The notes: generated by a model not told the origin, from the sequence alone. Counted from the stretch's first letter, positions 25,145 to 33,175 are shown. The stretch: DNA of 48,817 nucleotides from Streptomyces sp. 8L (GCF_020176795.1 NZ_JAIUKE010000030.1:1-48817), one strand, 5' to 3'. Translations and numbers: made by a program.

Positions 25145-26608
25145 TCAGTCGAAGGACGGCGGGTGCTGTCCCGACCAGGGAGCGGCCTGTTCGAGTTGGG
25201 AGGCCAGCCGGATCAGTACGTCCTCCCGTCCGTAGGCGGCGACGAGCTGCACACCGATCGGCAGCCCGTCGTCGCTGCGGTACAGCGGGAGGGAGATGGC
25301 GGGCTGGCCGGTGACGTTGAACGGCACCGTGAAGGCGATGCCCCCGCTCACGGCGGCCACCAGTTCCTCGGGGCTCTGCGCCGTGGGCGCGAGTTCGCCC
25401 AGCGCCGCGGGCGGCGTGGGCAGTGTCGGCGTGAGCAGCACGTCGACCTCCTCGTCCCACAGTCCTGCCACGCCGCGCGCCCAGCGCTGCCACGCCTGGG
25501 TGGCGGAGAGCCACTGCGCGGCCGTGACCGAGCGGCCCATCTCGGCCAGCATCCCGTTCATCGGTTCGAGGTCCGCCGGTTCGAGGCGCTCGCCGACGCG
25601 CTTTGACCACTGGTCGAGTTCCCAGGCCAGGACCGCCGCGAACAGCGGTACCAGCGCCTCGAAGAGGGCCGGGTCGTCCAGGCAGGGGGCGCTCGTCGGC
25701 TCGACGCGGTGGCCGAGCGTTTCGAGCAGGCGGGCCGCGTGCTCGACCGCCGCCACGCAGTCCTTGTGGGCCGGTTCCGTCGCACCCGGCGGGGTCGTAC
25801 GGAATCCGATCCGCAGGACGCCGGGATCGGCGCCGACCTCCTCGCGGTAGGGCCGCAGGGCGGGTGGCGCGGTGTACGGGTCGCCGGAGGCGGGCCCCGC
25901 CGTCGCGTCCAGCACGGCCGCGGTGTCGCGGACCGACCTGGTCAGCACGTGCTCGTGCGTCACAGGACCCCAGTACTCGCCGTACGCGGGGCCCAGGGTG
26001 GTACGCGCCCGAGAGGGCTTGAGGCCGACGATTCCGCAGGCGCTGGCGGGCATCCGGATCGAGCCCGCCATGTCGTTGCCGTGTGCCACCGCGACCATGC
26101 CCGCGGCCACCGCGGCCGCCGATCCACCGCTCGACCCACCGGGTGAGCGGGTGAGGTCCCAGGGGTTCCTGGTCGCCCCGTGCGCGAGCGGTTCCGTGGT
26201 GATGCTGGTGGCCAGTTCGGGAAGGTTCGTCTTTCCGCAGAACACGAATCCGGCCGAGCGGAACCGGGCCGCGAGGGCGGAGTCCTCGGGGGCGCGCCAG
26301 TCCCGGTCCCGCAGCGCGCGCATTCCGCCGTAGGCGGGATCGCCCGCGGTGAGGCAGAGGAAGTCCTTGAGCAGCATGGGCACTCCGCGGAAGGGGCCGT
26401 CCGGGAGTCCGGCCGATCCCGCCGCGGCGAGAGCCTTCTCGAACAGGGGCGTGACCACGGCGTTGAGTCTGCGGTCGAGCCGCTCGATGCGCCCGATCGC
26501 CGCCTCGACGAGTTCCGTCGGGGACAGCACCTTGCGGCGGATCAGGTCGGCCTGCGCCGTCGCGTCCAGCCATGCGAGTTCATCCCCGGGTATCGAACTT
26601 CCCGTCAT
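25145..26608 (-). CDS. Amidase signature family hydrolase
   Basis: A 487-residue amidase signature enzyme. The Ser-cisSer-Lys triad can be placed: Lys81 in MLLKDF, cis-Ser160 in TRSPGGSSGGSAAAVAAG and the nucleophile Ser183 in GNDMAGSIRMPAS. The loop reads GNDMAG where GxDTGG is usual, a modest divergence. There is no signal peptide and no GatA-type context, so this is a stand-alone amide or carbamate hydrolase of unknown substrate, not a tRNA amidotransferase. The start at 26608 gives MTGSSIPGDELAWLDATAQA. It is on the same strand as the MFS, RidA-like and HD genes upstream, about 250 bp from the MFS gene, and may belong to the same catabolic module. Confidence 0.9.
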   Translation of the reverse strand: MTGSSIPGDELAWLDATAQADLIRRKVLSPTELVEAAIGRIERLDRRLNAVVTPLFEKALAAAGSAGLPDGPFRGVPMLLKDFLCLTAGDPAYGGMRALRDRDWRAPEDSALAARFRSAGFVFCGKTNLPELATSITTEPLAHGATRNPWDLTRSPGGSSGGSAAAVAAGMVAVAHGNDMAGSIRMPASACGIVGLKPSRARTTLGPAYGEYWGPVTHEHVLTRSVRDTAAVLDATAGPASGDPYTAPPALRPYREEVGADPGVLRIGFRTTPPGATEPAHKDCVAAVEHAARLLETLGHRVEPTSAPCLDDPALFEALVPLFAAVLAWELDQWSKRVGERLEPADLEPMNGMLAEMGRSVTAAQWLSATQAWQRWARGVAGLWDEEVDVLLTPTLPTPPAALGELAPTAQSPEELVAAVSGGIAFTVPFNVTGQPAISLPLYRSDDGLPIGVQLVAAYGREDVLIRLASQLEQAAPWSGQHPPSFD

Positions 26609-26859
26609 TCCCGCCCCTTCAGAAGGTGGTTGCGCTGCCTGTGCCGGCGATGACGCCGGACATGTCGAGAGGTCCCGTCACGTCACGTCTCGTCATGTCT
26701 CGCTTCCCCTCGTTTCATCTCGTCATGTCCGGTCCGGCGCCCGCCCTCAAGCCTCGCGTCGCACCGTCATATCCGCGAGCGAGGAAAACGCCAACATGCG
26801 CAAGGATCATGCCGTGGCCGGCCGGACGAAGCACGCGGGCTCCGCCCGGCCCCGGCCCC

Positions 26860-28098
26860 TCAGCCCGGTGTGTCCCGGCAGCCGGCCGGCGCCGGTGCCT
26901 TCAGACGCAGCAGGGCGATCAGCGTCATGGCGGCGAGCGCCACCACGAACCACGCGTAGTCGCGTGTCGCGGCCGCGAGGCCGCCGCCGTGCACGACGAG
27001 GACTCCGGCGATGACGGCGGGCAGTCCCATGCCCAGGTAGCAGACCACATAGACCGCCGAGAGAACACCGGCGCGCTCGTGCTCCGCGACCAGGGGCACG
27101 ACGGTACGCATCCCTCCCTGGAACCCGGCTCCGAAGCCGACCCCGGACACGAGCGTACCGGCGAAGAACCCGCCGAACGAGGAGAGTTGGACGGCCGTGA
27201 GGGTCCCGAGCGAGCCCAGCACGAGCAGGGTGATGCCGAGGAACATCAGGGTCCTGGGCGGCGTTCGCCCGAGCGAGACGACGGTGGCGGAGGAGACCAC
27301 GGTCAGGACGAACAGGCCGAGGCCTCCGATCACGGCGGAGTCCGAGCCCGAGAGTTCGCGGGCCAGCGCCGGGGCGAGCGAGCCGTAGAAACCACCGAGC
27401 GACCACACCGCGAACAACACCGGGGCCACCGCGAGCAGCGGGCCGCGCAGGCGTCGCGGCACCGCGAGTTCGGGCACGAGGGAGAAGCGCAGCCCGGGCG
27501 CCCGGCCCCCGGTGTCGGGCAGTACGGCGACCCCGGCGGCCTGAAGGGCGAAGACACCGATGAACACGAGGTAGACGAGGTGGGTGGGGGCCGGCAGGTA
27601 CTGGACGACCAGACCTGACAGCAGTGCGCCGACGCCGGACCCCAGCCCAGGGGCGACGGCGTTGGCACGGGTGCCGCGCTCGCGGTCGATGTCCAGCATC
27701 GCCGCGCCCAGCGCGCCCAGGGCGCCGCCGGTGGCGATGCCTTGCAGCACCCGCCCGGCGATCAGCGCCCCGACGCCGCCGGCCTCGCTGAACACCACCA
27801 TGGCGATGGCCTGAAGGGCCAGCGCGGCCAGCAGCACGGGCCGGCGGCCGAGGTGGCCGGACGCACGGCCCAGCACGAGCAGGGCGGCCAGGACGACGAC
27901 GGCGTACACACCGAAGACGACGGTGGTGGTGATCGGGGAGAAGTGCCACCGGGCCGCGTAGAGGGCGTAGACCGGCGTCGGCGCGCTCGACGCGGCGAGG
28001 AACGAGACGATGATCGAAGCGAACAGCGCCAGGCCGGCGGGGCCGCCCGCACGCCGGACGGTCGGGGGGACGTCACTCGGTGGCGTCGTGGTCTTCAT
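26860..28098 (-). CDS. MFS transporter
   Basis: A 412-residue major facilitator with about 12 hydrophobic helices. The N-terminal half shows LALFASIIVSFLAASSAPTP, the loop 2-3 signature LGRASGHLGRRPVL and GRVLQGIATGGALGALGAAM (motif C-like region in helix 5). The C-terminal half ends in a short Ala/Pro tail. It looks like a small-molecule exporter or nutrient permease; substrate unknown. I start it at ATG 28098 (MKTTTPPSD), four codons inside the longest frame. It follows the RidA-like gene by about 60 bp containing an 11-bp hairpin, so the two may be co-transcribed with attenuation. Confidence 0.88.
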   Translation of the reverse strand: MKTTTPPSDVPPTVRRAGGPAGLALFASIIVSFLAASSAPTPVYALYAARWHFSPITTTVVFGVYAVVVLAALLVLGRASGHLGRRPVLLAALALQAIAMVVFSEAGGVGALIAGRVLQGIATGGALGALGAAMLDIDRERGTRANAVAPGLGSGVGALLSGLVVQYLPAPTHLVYLVFIGVFALQAAGVAVLPDTGGRAPGLRFSLVPELAVPRRLRGPLLAVAPVLFAVWSLGGFYGSLAPALARELSGSDSAVIGGLGLFVLTVVSSATVVSLGRTPPRTLMFLGITLLVLGSLGTLTAVQLSSFGGFFAGTLVSGVGFGAGFQGGMRTVVPLVAEHERAGVLSAVYVVCYLGMGLPAVIAGVLVVHGGGLAAATRDYAWFVVALAAMTLIALLRLKAPAPAGCRDTPG

Positions 28099-28119
28099 GA
28101 CACACCTCACGGCACTGCT

Positions 28120-28148
28120 CCGGGGCCCGGGGCCCCCCCGGGCCCCGG
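28120..28148 (-). terminator. Hairpin between the RidA-like and MFS genes
   Basis: CCGGGGCCCGG (28120-28130) pairs perfectly with CCGGGCCCCGG (28138-28148), with a 7-nt loop. Without a T run, it is more likely an attenuator than a full terminator. Confidence 0.5.
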
Positions 28149-28157
28149 GGCGGCGCT

Positions 28158-28583
28158 CTATCGGGCCGCGCCGTCGGGGTAGGCGGCGGTGGCCTGGATC
28201 TCGACAAGCAGTTCAGGACTGGCGAGGCCGCTGACGCCGATGATCGTCCAGGCCGGGTAGGGGGCCTTGACGAGGCGCTGCTTGGCGGCGAGGAAGCCGT
28301 CCATGTTCTCGCGGATGTCGACGTGGTAGCTGGTCACGTCGACCAGGTCGCCGAGGCCGAGGTTCTCCAGCCGGAGGATCTCCTCAAGGCGCCGGATGGC
28401 GAGCTCGGTCTGCTCCTCGGCGCTCTGGCCGGGGACGCCGTCGGGGCGGCGGCCGATCTGGCCCGAGATGAACAGGTGCCCGTGCGAACGGATCGCGGGG
28501 GCGTGGCCGAAGCGCGCGAAGGCGCTGGTGGTGCCTCCGAAGACCGGCGAGTTGTCGGGGACTTCTACGGGGTGGATGGGCAT
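28158..28583 (-). CDS. RidA/YjgF family protein
   Basis: A 141-residue RidA-fold protein, expected to be a small trimeric cytoplasmic enzyme. The family core is clear: SHGHLFISGQIGRRPDG, QTELAIRRLEEILR, DLVDVTSYHVDIRE, PYPAWTIIGVSGLASPELLVE and IQATAAY. The conserved Arg that lets canonical RidA act on enamine/imine intermediates (PARSCVE type) is replaced here by ASPELLVE, so it probably belongs to another Rid subgroup with a different reaction. ATG 28583 gives the natural N-terminus. The same frame is open about 99 codons further upstream through a 12-bp tandem repeat, so a repeat-encoded basic extension is an alternative. Confidence 0.88.
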   Translation of the reverse strand: MPIHPVEVPDNSPVFGGTTSAFARFGHAPAIRSHGHLFISGQIGRRPDGVPGQSAEEQTELAIRRLEEILRLENLGLGDLVDVTSYHVDIRENMDGFLAAKQRLVKAPYPAWTIIGVSGLASPELLVEIQATAAYPDGAAR

Positions 28584-28642
28584 GGCGGTGTGTCCTTGTC
28601 TCTGGTGTCTGTGTCTCTGGTGTCTGTGCCGGGTTCGAGCGC

Positions 28643-28826
28643 CGGCATGTGTGCGGACTTGCGAATGGGCGTCAGCGTCGGCTTGCGTGCCCGCTTGCGA
28701 ATCGGCTTGTGCGCGAGTCGGCTTGTGCGCCGGCCTGCGAATGGACGTGCGTACCGGCATACGTGCCGACGTGCGTACCGGCGTACGTGCCGACTTGCTT
28801 GCCGGCTTCCGAATCGGCTTCGTCGG
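28643..28826. repeat. 12-bp minisatellite upstream of the RidA-like gene (15 units)
   Basis: Degenerate 12-bp units such as CGGCTTGCGTGC, CGGCATACGTGC and CGACGTGCGTAC run in register from 28643 to 28714 (6 units), shift by a 4-bp insertion (GAGT, 28715-28718), and continue from 28719 to 28826 (9 units). Closer to the gene GTCTCTGGTGTCT is repeated at 28598 and 28613. The array fills most of the gap between the HD and RidA-like genes. Confidence 0.9.
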
Positions 28827-28852
28827 CCGGGTGAAGGACCGGGCGGGGCCGG

Positions 28853-29539
28853 TCAGTTGCCCCACCGGGAGGAGCTGCAAACGTGCTCCATCCGGGTCCG
28901 GCCGTAGGCCTCGCGTTCGCGCAGGAATTCACCGGGTAGCGCGTAACGCGGGCCGTTCTTGGGGTTCTTGGCGGCTTGCGCGACGATCGCGTCGGTGAGC
29001 GAGCGGATCATCTCCAGCCGCGGGTAGGCGGCGTGGACGACGTCGGCCTGCTCGTCGCTGAGGGCCTCGGCGTGGGTGTTGCCCATCGGGCCGCCGAAGT
29101 CCAGCGCGACGCCTTCGCGTACGAGCACGCACAGCGTCCCGCGGCGTTCCGCGATGCCCGAGGAGGTGTGCAGGGCGATGGCCTGCCAGACCTCGTCGGC
29201 GTCCGCCTCGGACCGTCCGTGTGCGACGAGGAACGCGGCGGCCCGGTCGGCGCCCTCGACCTCGAACCGCTGGGTGTGCGGGCCGTCCGGCGCCACGCCG
29301 AGGTCGTGCATCGTGCACGCCGCGAACAGCAGGTCGTCTTCGTAGTCCCGCCCCTCGGCCAGTTCGAGGCGCGCGGCCACGAGCCGGGCGAACAGGTAGG
29401 TGCGGATGCTGTGGTTGAACACCGAGGGCGATTCCACCGGCTTGATCAGTTGTACGACGGCACCGGTGAGCGGTGTGTCGGGCAGCGCGATCAGGTCGGC
29501 GGCCGCCCCGGGCGCCAGGCTGCGAGTCGGTCCTGTCAT
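28853..29539 (-). CDS. HD domain hydrolase (cyanamide hydratase-like)
   Basis: A 228-residue HD-superfamily metal-dependent hydrolase. Metal ligands are visible in FNHSIRT (His), CTMHDLGV (the His-Asp pair, about residue 80) and QAIALHTSSGIAER (His). The overall pattern VQLIKPVESPSVFNHSIRTY, YEDDLLFAACTMHDLG and TQRFEVEGADRAAAFL is close to cyanamide-hydratase-type HD proteins, but the natural substrate cannot be deduced. The start at 29539 (MTGPTRSLAPG) is the only ATG close to the family start. It is divergent from a GlxA-type regulator over a 70-bp gap and heads a same-strand run with the RidA-like, MFS and amidase genes. Confidence 0.85.
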   Translation of the reverse strand: MTGPTRSLAPGAAADLIALPDTPLTGAVVQLIKPVESPSVFNHSIRTYLFARLVAARLELAEGRDYEDDLLFAACTMHDLGVAPDGPHTQRFEVEGADRAAAFLVAHGRSEADADEVWQAIALHTSSGIAERRGTLCVLVREGVALDFGGPMGNTHAEALSDEQADVVHAAYPRLEMIRSLTDAIVAQAAKNPKNGPRYALPGEFLREREAYGRTRMEHVCSSSRWGN

Positions 29540-29611
29540 GCCCACCAGGCTGGCACGCACCGCCCTGACCAGGTGAGTGGCAACCTTGACAGTTATCGAT
29601 AGGATATTGCC

Positions 29612-30556
29612 ATGACGACACACCGAGTCGCGATCCTGGCGTTGGACGGTGTCACTCCGCTCGACCTGGCGATCCCGTCGCAGATCTTCAACACCCGCCC
29701 CGAAACCCCCTACGAGACGACCGTGTGCGGGCTCGGCTCCAAGGTGATGACCTCGACCGGCTTCTCCCTCGTGACGGAGGGTGGACTGGATCACCTACGC
29801 GCCGCCGACACCGTGATCGTGCCGGGGTACGAGCCGGGGAGCGAGCCGCTGCTGCGGCCGCCGCAGGAGGTGCTCGACGCGCTGGCCCAGGCGCGCGAGC
29901 GGGGCCGGCGCGTGGTGTCGATCTGCACGGGCGCCATCGCGCTGGCCGCGGCGGGCATCCTGGACGGACTGCACGCCACGACCCACTGGCTGCACATCGA
30001 CGAGCTCGAACGGAGCTTCCCCTCCGTCACGGTCGACCGCGACGTGCTCTACGTGGACGAGGGGGACGTGCTCACATCGGCCGGTGTGTGCTGCGGCATC
30101 GATCTGTGCCTGCACCTCGTGCGCCGCGACCTGGGGGCGGACGTGGCCAACCGGATCGCCCGCAGCCTGGTGGCCGCGCCACACCGCGACGGCGGGCAGG
30201 CCCAGTACATCCCGGCTCCGGTCACCGAGGCCGGGGACACGTCCCTCTCCGGGACCCGGAGTTGGGCGCTGCGCCACCTGGACGAGCCGCTCACGCTCCA
30301 GGTGCTCGCCCGGCACAGTGGCGTCTCACCCCGTACCTTCATGCGCCGGTTCGCCACGGAGACGGGCACCACACCGCTCCAGTGGCTGCTGGGCGCCCGC
30401 CTCGGCAAGGCGCGCGAACTGCTGGAGACGACGGATCACTCGGTGGACCAGGTGGCCAGGGAATGCGGCCTCGGCACGGCGGCGAACCTGCGTCTGCACT
30501 TCCGGCGGGCCCTCGGCACGACCCCCACTGCCTACCGGCGCGCTTTCACCCGTTGA
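29612..30556 (+). CDS. GlxA family AraC-type transcriptional regulator
   Basis: A 314-residue regulator joining an N-terminal DJ-1/PfpI domain (about 1-195) to a C-terminal AraC helix-turn-helix pair (about 210-314). The DJ-1 part shows VAILALDGVTPLDLAIPSQI and the elbow VSICTGAIALAAAGILDG. The AraC part shows LTLQVLARHSGVSPRTFMRR, LQWLLGARLGKARELLE and VARECGLGTAANLRLHFRRA. ATG 29612 follows an unusual AT-rich patch containing TTGACA (29586-29591) and the palindrome TATCGATA (29594-29601), which may be promoter or operator. It is divergent from the HD gene and is the likely activator of that module. Confidence 0.92.
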   Translation: MTTHRVAILALDGVTPLDLAIPSQIFNTRPETPYETTVCGLGSKVMTSTGFSLVTEGGLDHLRAADTVIVPGYEPGSEPLLRPPQEVLDALAQARERGRRVVSICTGAIALAAAGILDGLHATTHWLHIDELERSFPSVTVDRDVLYVDEGDVLTSAGVCCGIDLCLHLVRRDLGADVANRIARSLVAAPHRDGGQAQYIPAPVTEAGDTSLSGTRSWALRHLDEPLTLQVLARHSGVSPRTFMRRFATETGTTPLQWLLGARLGKARELLETTDHSVDQVARECGLGTAANLRLHFRRALGTTPTAYRRAFTR

Positions 30557-30611
30557 CAGGGCTCGCGCGCCGGCGGCGTCGGATGTGGCCGGGCGCCGCG
30601 TCCGTCCCCAC

Positions 30612-30869
30612 TCACGAGCGACCAGGCCATTCGGACGACGATGGCCTGATGCCGTCCGGCGGACGAACCCCGCGCAGCGCGTGCGTGGCCAGGAGGCCGG
30701 CGCTGAGCGCTGTCACGATGCCGCAGCCCAGATGGGTGCCGGTGTGCGAACCGCCGAAGGACGCCGCGAGGTTGATGGCCGTGCTGACGCCTACGATGAT
30801 CCACAGAACGGACCGGTAGGCGCTGCGGCGGCTTGGCTGCGGCGACGACGGGGATACGTAGTCGGTCAT
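30612..30869 (-). CDS. Small membrane protein, hypothetical
   Basis: An 85-residue protein with two probable membrane helices: VLWIIVGVSTAINLAASF (about 21-38) and GCGIVTALSAGLLATHAL (about 48-65). The N-terminus is polar (MTDYVSPSSPQPSRRSAYR) and the C-terminal 20 residues are polar and basic. I do not recognise a family. ATG 30869 is preceded by GAGAGGACTACACC on the minus strand, a usable ribosome binding site. It is divergent from the histidine kinase, and the inverted repeat at 30986-31003 lies in the shared upstream region, so it may be another target of the two-component system. Confidence 0.6.
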   Translation of the reverse strand: MTDYVSPSSPQPSRRSAYRSVLWIIVGVSTAINLAASFGGSHTGTHLGCGIVTALSAGLLATHALRGVRPPDGIRPSSSEWPGRS

Positions 30870-30985
30870 GGTGTAGTCCTCTCGGATCGGGTGGTCGAAG
30901 ACACACGTGACGCTATCGACCGGTCTTGGCACCGGACGATCCCGCGGACTGGCCAACCACAGGTACCGGGGACTGCCCGGCCGTT

Positions 30986-31003
30986 GGTACAGCAGGCTGT
31001 ACC
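30986..31003. promoter_or_regulatory. Inverted repeat GGTACAG-N4-CTGTACC upstream of the two-component operon
   Basis: A perfect 7-bp inverted repeat with a 4-nt spacer lies between the small membrane protein gene and the kinase gene. A near-identical copy is found at 33158-33175 before the CPBP gene. In both, the right arm continues with GT and a nearby TTCG. Likely the response-regulator binding site. Confidence 0.65.
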
Positions 31004-31067
31004 GTTTCGCGGACGTTCTCGTCGGGCCGCCCGGAACCCTTGCGGCACAGGAAGCGGAAGCGATCGC

Positions 31068-31177
31068 GGAAGGGCGGAAGGGCGGAAGGGCGGAGGGAGC
31101 GAAGAGGTGGAGGGAGCGGAGAGGTGGAGGGAACAGGGGGTGGAGGCCGGGGAGCGGTCGAGGGAAGGGAGGCAGGG
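31068..31177 (+). repeat. Polypurine repeat tract directly upstream of the kinase gene
   Basis: About 110 bases that are roughly 85 percent purine on the plus strand by my count. GGAAGGGCG is repeated three times (31068-31094), then GAGGTGGAGGGAGCG-like units follow. Several look like ribosome binding sites; the last one, AGGGAGG, serves ATG 31178. The wider gap 30870-31177 has no other gene. Confidence 0.75.
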
Positions 31178-32461
31178 ATGACGACGGGGACGGTGCGCCG
31201 CACACCGCGCCTGCGCGGAGCGAAGGAGACCAGCACCGCGGTGCTCAGAGCCGCCGGGAGCTCGACCGGTGAGCTGGCGGGCGCCCTGAGCACCGCGCTT
31301 CCCGCGCTCGTGCTGCTCGTTCTGCTGCTGCTCACGGCTGTGTTGTCGCTCGTCGGCATCGGCCTGCCCGCGGTGCGCCCCGCGCTGGGCGTGCTGCACG
31401 CCCTGGCCCGGCGCGAACGCCGACGGCTGGCCCGCAGGGGCCACGACATCATCGCGCCGGACCCGCCGCCCAGGCACGCACGCGCCGGGCTCGTCCATCC
31501 CACCACCCGGCGCGAGATGCGCTGGCTGATCCAACACGCCTCCGCCGGGCTGCTGTTGGCGCTGACGGGCATCGCCCTTCCCATCCTCGCCGTACGCGAC
31601 ACGGCCTTTCCGCTGTACTGGCGGTTCGCCCCGAAGGACACCACCGCCGCCTCCATCGGCATCGGCACCGCGCACACCTGGCTGGACGCGATCGCCGTCT
31701 CCCTGCTCGGGATCGGCTGGATCGCCCTGATCCTGGGAGCCACCCCCGTGCTCGCCCGGCTCCAGGCGAAGCCCGCCCTGCGCCTCCTCGCCGCCGATCC
31801 CGACACCGACGACCTCTCCGCCAGAATCCTCGAACTGACCGCGTCCAGGGCCGCCGCCCTGGACGCGCACGCCGCCGAACTGCGCCGTATCGAGCGCGCA
31901 CTTCACGACGGCAGCCAGAACCGGCTGATCTCCGTCACCGTCCTGCTCGGCGCGGCCCGCCGCCGGCTGGCCCGCGAGCCGGACCACGCGGCCGAGGTTG
32001 TCGACCTCCTGGAGCGCGCGCACTCCGCCGCCGAACAGGCCCTGGCCGAGCTGCGCGGCGTCTCCCGCAGCATTCTTCCCCCGGTACTCGAGGCCCAGGG
32101 CCTCGCCGGAGCCCTGACAGGGCTGGCCGCCGACTGCGCGGTGCCCTGCCGTACGGATGTCGATGTCCCCACCCGGTGCGCCGTCTCCGCGGAGGCGACC
32201 GCCTACTTCGTGGTGGCGGAGGCCCTGACGAACATCGCGAAGCACAGCGGTGCGCAGCGGGCCGCCGTGAGTGTACGGGGCGACGGCGCACACTTGCGCC
32301 TCACCATCACCGACGACGGCCGGGGCGGCGCCGACGAGGGCGGCGGCTCCGGCCTCACCGGCATCCGCCGCAGGGTGGAGGCACACGACGGAACACTCAG
32401 CCTGGCCAGCCCCGCCGGCGGCCCGACAACCCTTGAGGTGGTACTTCCCTGTGGCCAGTGA
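31178..32461 (+). CDS. Sensor histidine kinase, NarL/HisKA_3 type
   Basis: A 427-residue membrane kinase. Predicted membrane segments are about 42-65 (LPALVLLVLLLLTAVLSLVG), 121-138 and 168-190, with an extracytoplasmic stretch of roughly 30 residues between the last two. The phospho-acceptor His243 lies in RIERALHDGSQNRLISV. The HATPase domain shows VVAEALTNIAKHSGA (N box), TITDDGRGG (D box) and GSGLTGIRRRVEAHDG (G box). ATG 31178 has AGGGAGG five bases upstream. The stop overlaps the response regulator start by 11 bp, so the pair is translationally coupled. The small sensor domain suggests an envelope or membrane signal. Confidence 0.9.
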   Translation: MTTGTVRRTPRLRGAKETSTAVLRAAGSSTGELAGALSTALPALVLLVLLLLTAVLSLVGIGLPAVRPALGVLHALARRERRRLARRGHDIIAPDPPPRHARAGLVHPTTRREMRWLIQHASAGLLLALTGIALPILAVRDTAFPLYWRFAPKDTTAASIGIGTAHTWLDAIAVSLLGIGWIALILGATPVLARLQAKPALRLLAADPDTDDLSARILELTASRAAALDAHAAELRRIERALHDGSQNRLISVTVLLGAARRRLAREPDHAAEVVDLLERAHSAAEQALAELRGVSRSILPPVLEAQGLAGALTGLAADCAVPCRTDVDVPTRCAVSAEATAYFVVAEALTNIAKHSGAQRAAVSVRGDGAHLRLTITDDGRGGADEGGGSGLTGIRRRVEAHDGTLSLASPAGGPTTLEVVLPCGQ

Positions 32462-33125
32462 ACCGCGGATCGTGATCGCCGAGGACGACCCGCTGCTGCG
32501 CGAAGGCCTGGCCCTGCTCCTGCGGGCCGAGTCGATCGAGGTGGTCGCCGCGGCCGGCACCCCCGAGGCGGCGCTCGCCGCCATCGACGAACACCGGCCG
32601 GACGTCGCCATCTTCGACGTACGGATGCCGCCCACGCACACCGACGAGGGCATCCGGGCGGCCGTCGAGGCGAGGCGCCGCCAGCCCGAACTGGCGATCC
32701 TGGTGCTGTCCGCCTACGTGGAGCAGAGCTTCGCCACCGAGCTGCTCGGCGACGGCGTGGGCCGGGTGGGCTATCTGCTCAAGGAACGGGTGGGCCGGGT
32801 CGAGGAGTTCCTCGACGCACTGCACCGGGTGGCCGCGGGCGGCACCGCGATCGATCCGGAGATCGTCGCGCAGCTCTTCACCAGGTCCCACCGCGACGCA
32901 CGCCTGGAACGGCTCACCCCGCGAGAGCGGCACGTACTCGGCCTCATGGCGGAGGGGCTCGGAAACGGCGCGATCGCGAGACAACTCGTGGTCACGGAGG
33001 GCGCCGTCCACAAACACATCCGCAGCATCTTCGCCAAGCTGGACCTCTCCCCCACCGACCACGTGGACCGGAGGGTGACCGCCGTACTCAGGTATCTGGA
33101 GGGCGCCCGGCCGAGGGCGAGGTAG
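32451..33125 (+). CDS. Response regulator, NarL/LuxR type
   Basis: A 224-residue regulator. The receiver domain (about 5-125) has the acidic pair in VIAEDDPLL, the phospho-acceptor Asp56 in VAIFDVRMPP and the conserved Lys in GYLLKERVG. The LuxR helix-turn-helix (about 155-220) shows RLTPRERHVLGLMAEGLGNG, AIARQLVVTEGAVHKHIRSI and FAKLDLSPTDHVDRR. The GTG at 32451 lies within the last codons of the kinase gene, with TTGAGG about 10-13 bases upstream. It probably binds the GGTACAG-N4-CTGTACC sites before its own operon and before the CPBP gene (inference from the shared motif). Confidence 0.92.
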   Translation: MASEPRIVIAEDDPLLREGLALLLRAESIEVVAAAGTPEAALAAIDEHRPDVAIFDVRMPPTHTDEGIRAAVEARRRQPELAILVLSAYVEQSFATELLGDGVGRVGYLLKERVGRVEEFLDALHRVAAGGTAIDPEIVAQLFTRSHRDARLERLTPRERHVLGLMAEGLGNGAIARQLVVTEGAVHKHIRSIFAKLDLSPTDHVDRRVTAVLRYLEGARPRAR

Positions 33126-33157
33126 AGGCAGAGGCACGGGCGTAAGGCAGAGGCAGG

Positions 33158-33175
33158 GGTAGAGCCTGCTGTACC
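33158..33175. promoter_or_regulatory. Second copy of the two-component inverted repeat, upstream of the CPBP gene
   Basis: GGTAGAG-CCTG-CTGTACC, with one mismatch between the arms, matches the site at 30986-31003 (GGTACAG-CAGG-CTGTACC), including identical right arms. It lies 90 bp before the CPBP start and just after the response regulator stop. Confidence 0.6.

Noticed and set aside
28643..28826. The 12-bp array considered as a CRISPR locus.
   Set aside because: Units are contiguous and only 12 bp, without spacers or cas genes; it is a minisatellite. No CRISPR was seen anywhere in the window.
29586..29605. TTGACA with a nearby AT-rich TAGGAT as a standard promoter for the GlxA gene.
   Set aside because: The spacing is only about 8 bases, far from 16-18, so it cannot be a normal -35/-10 pair; mentioned only as an AT-rich patch.
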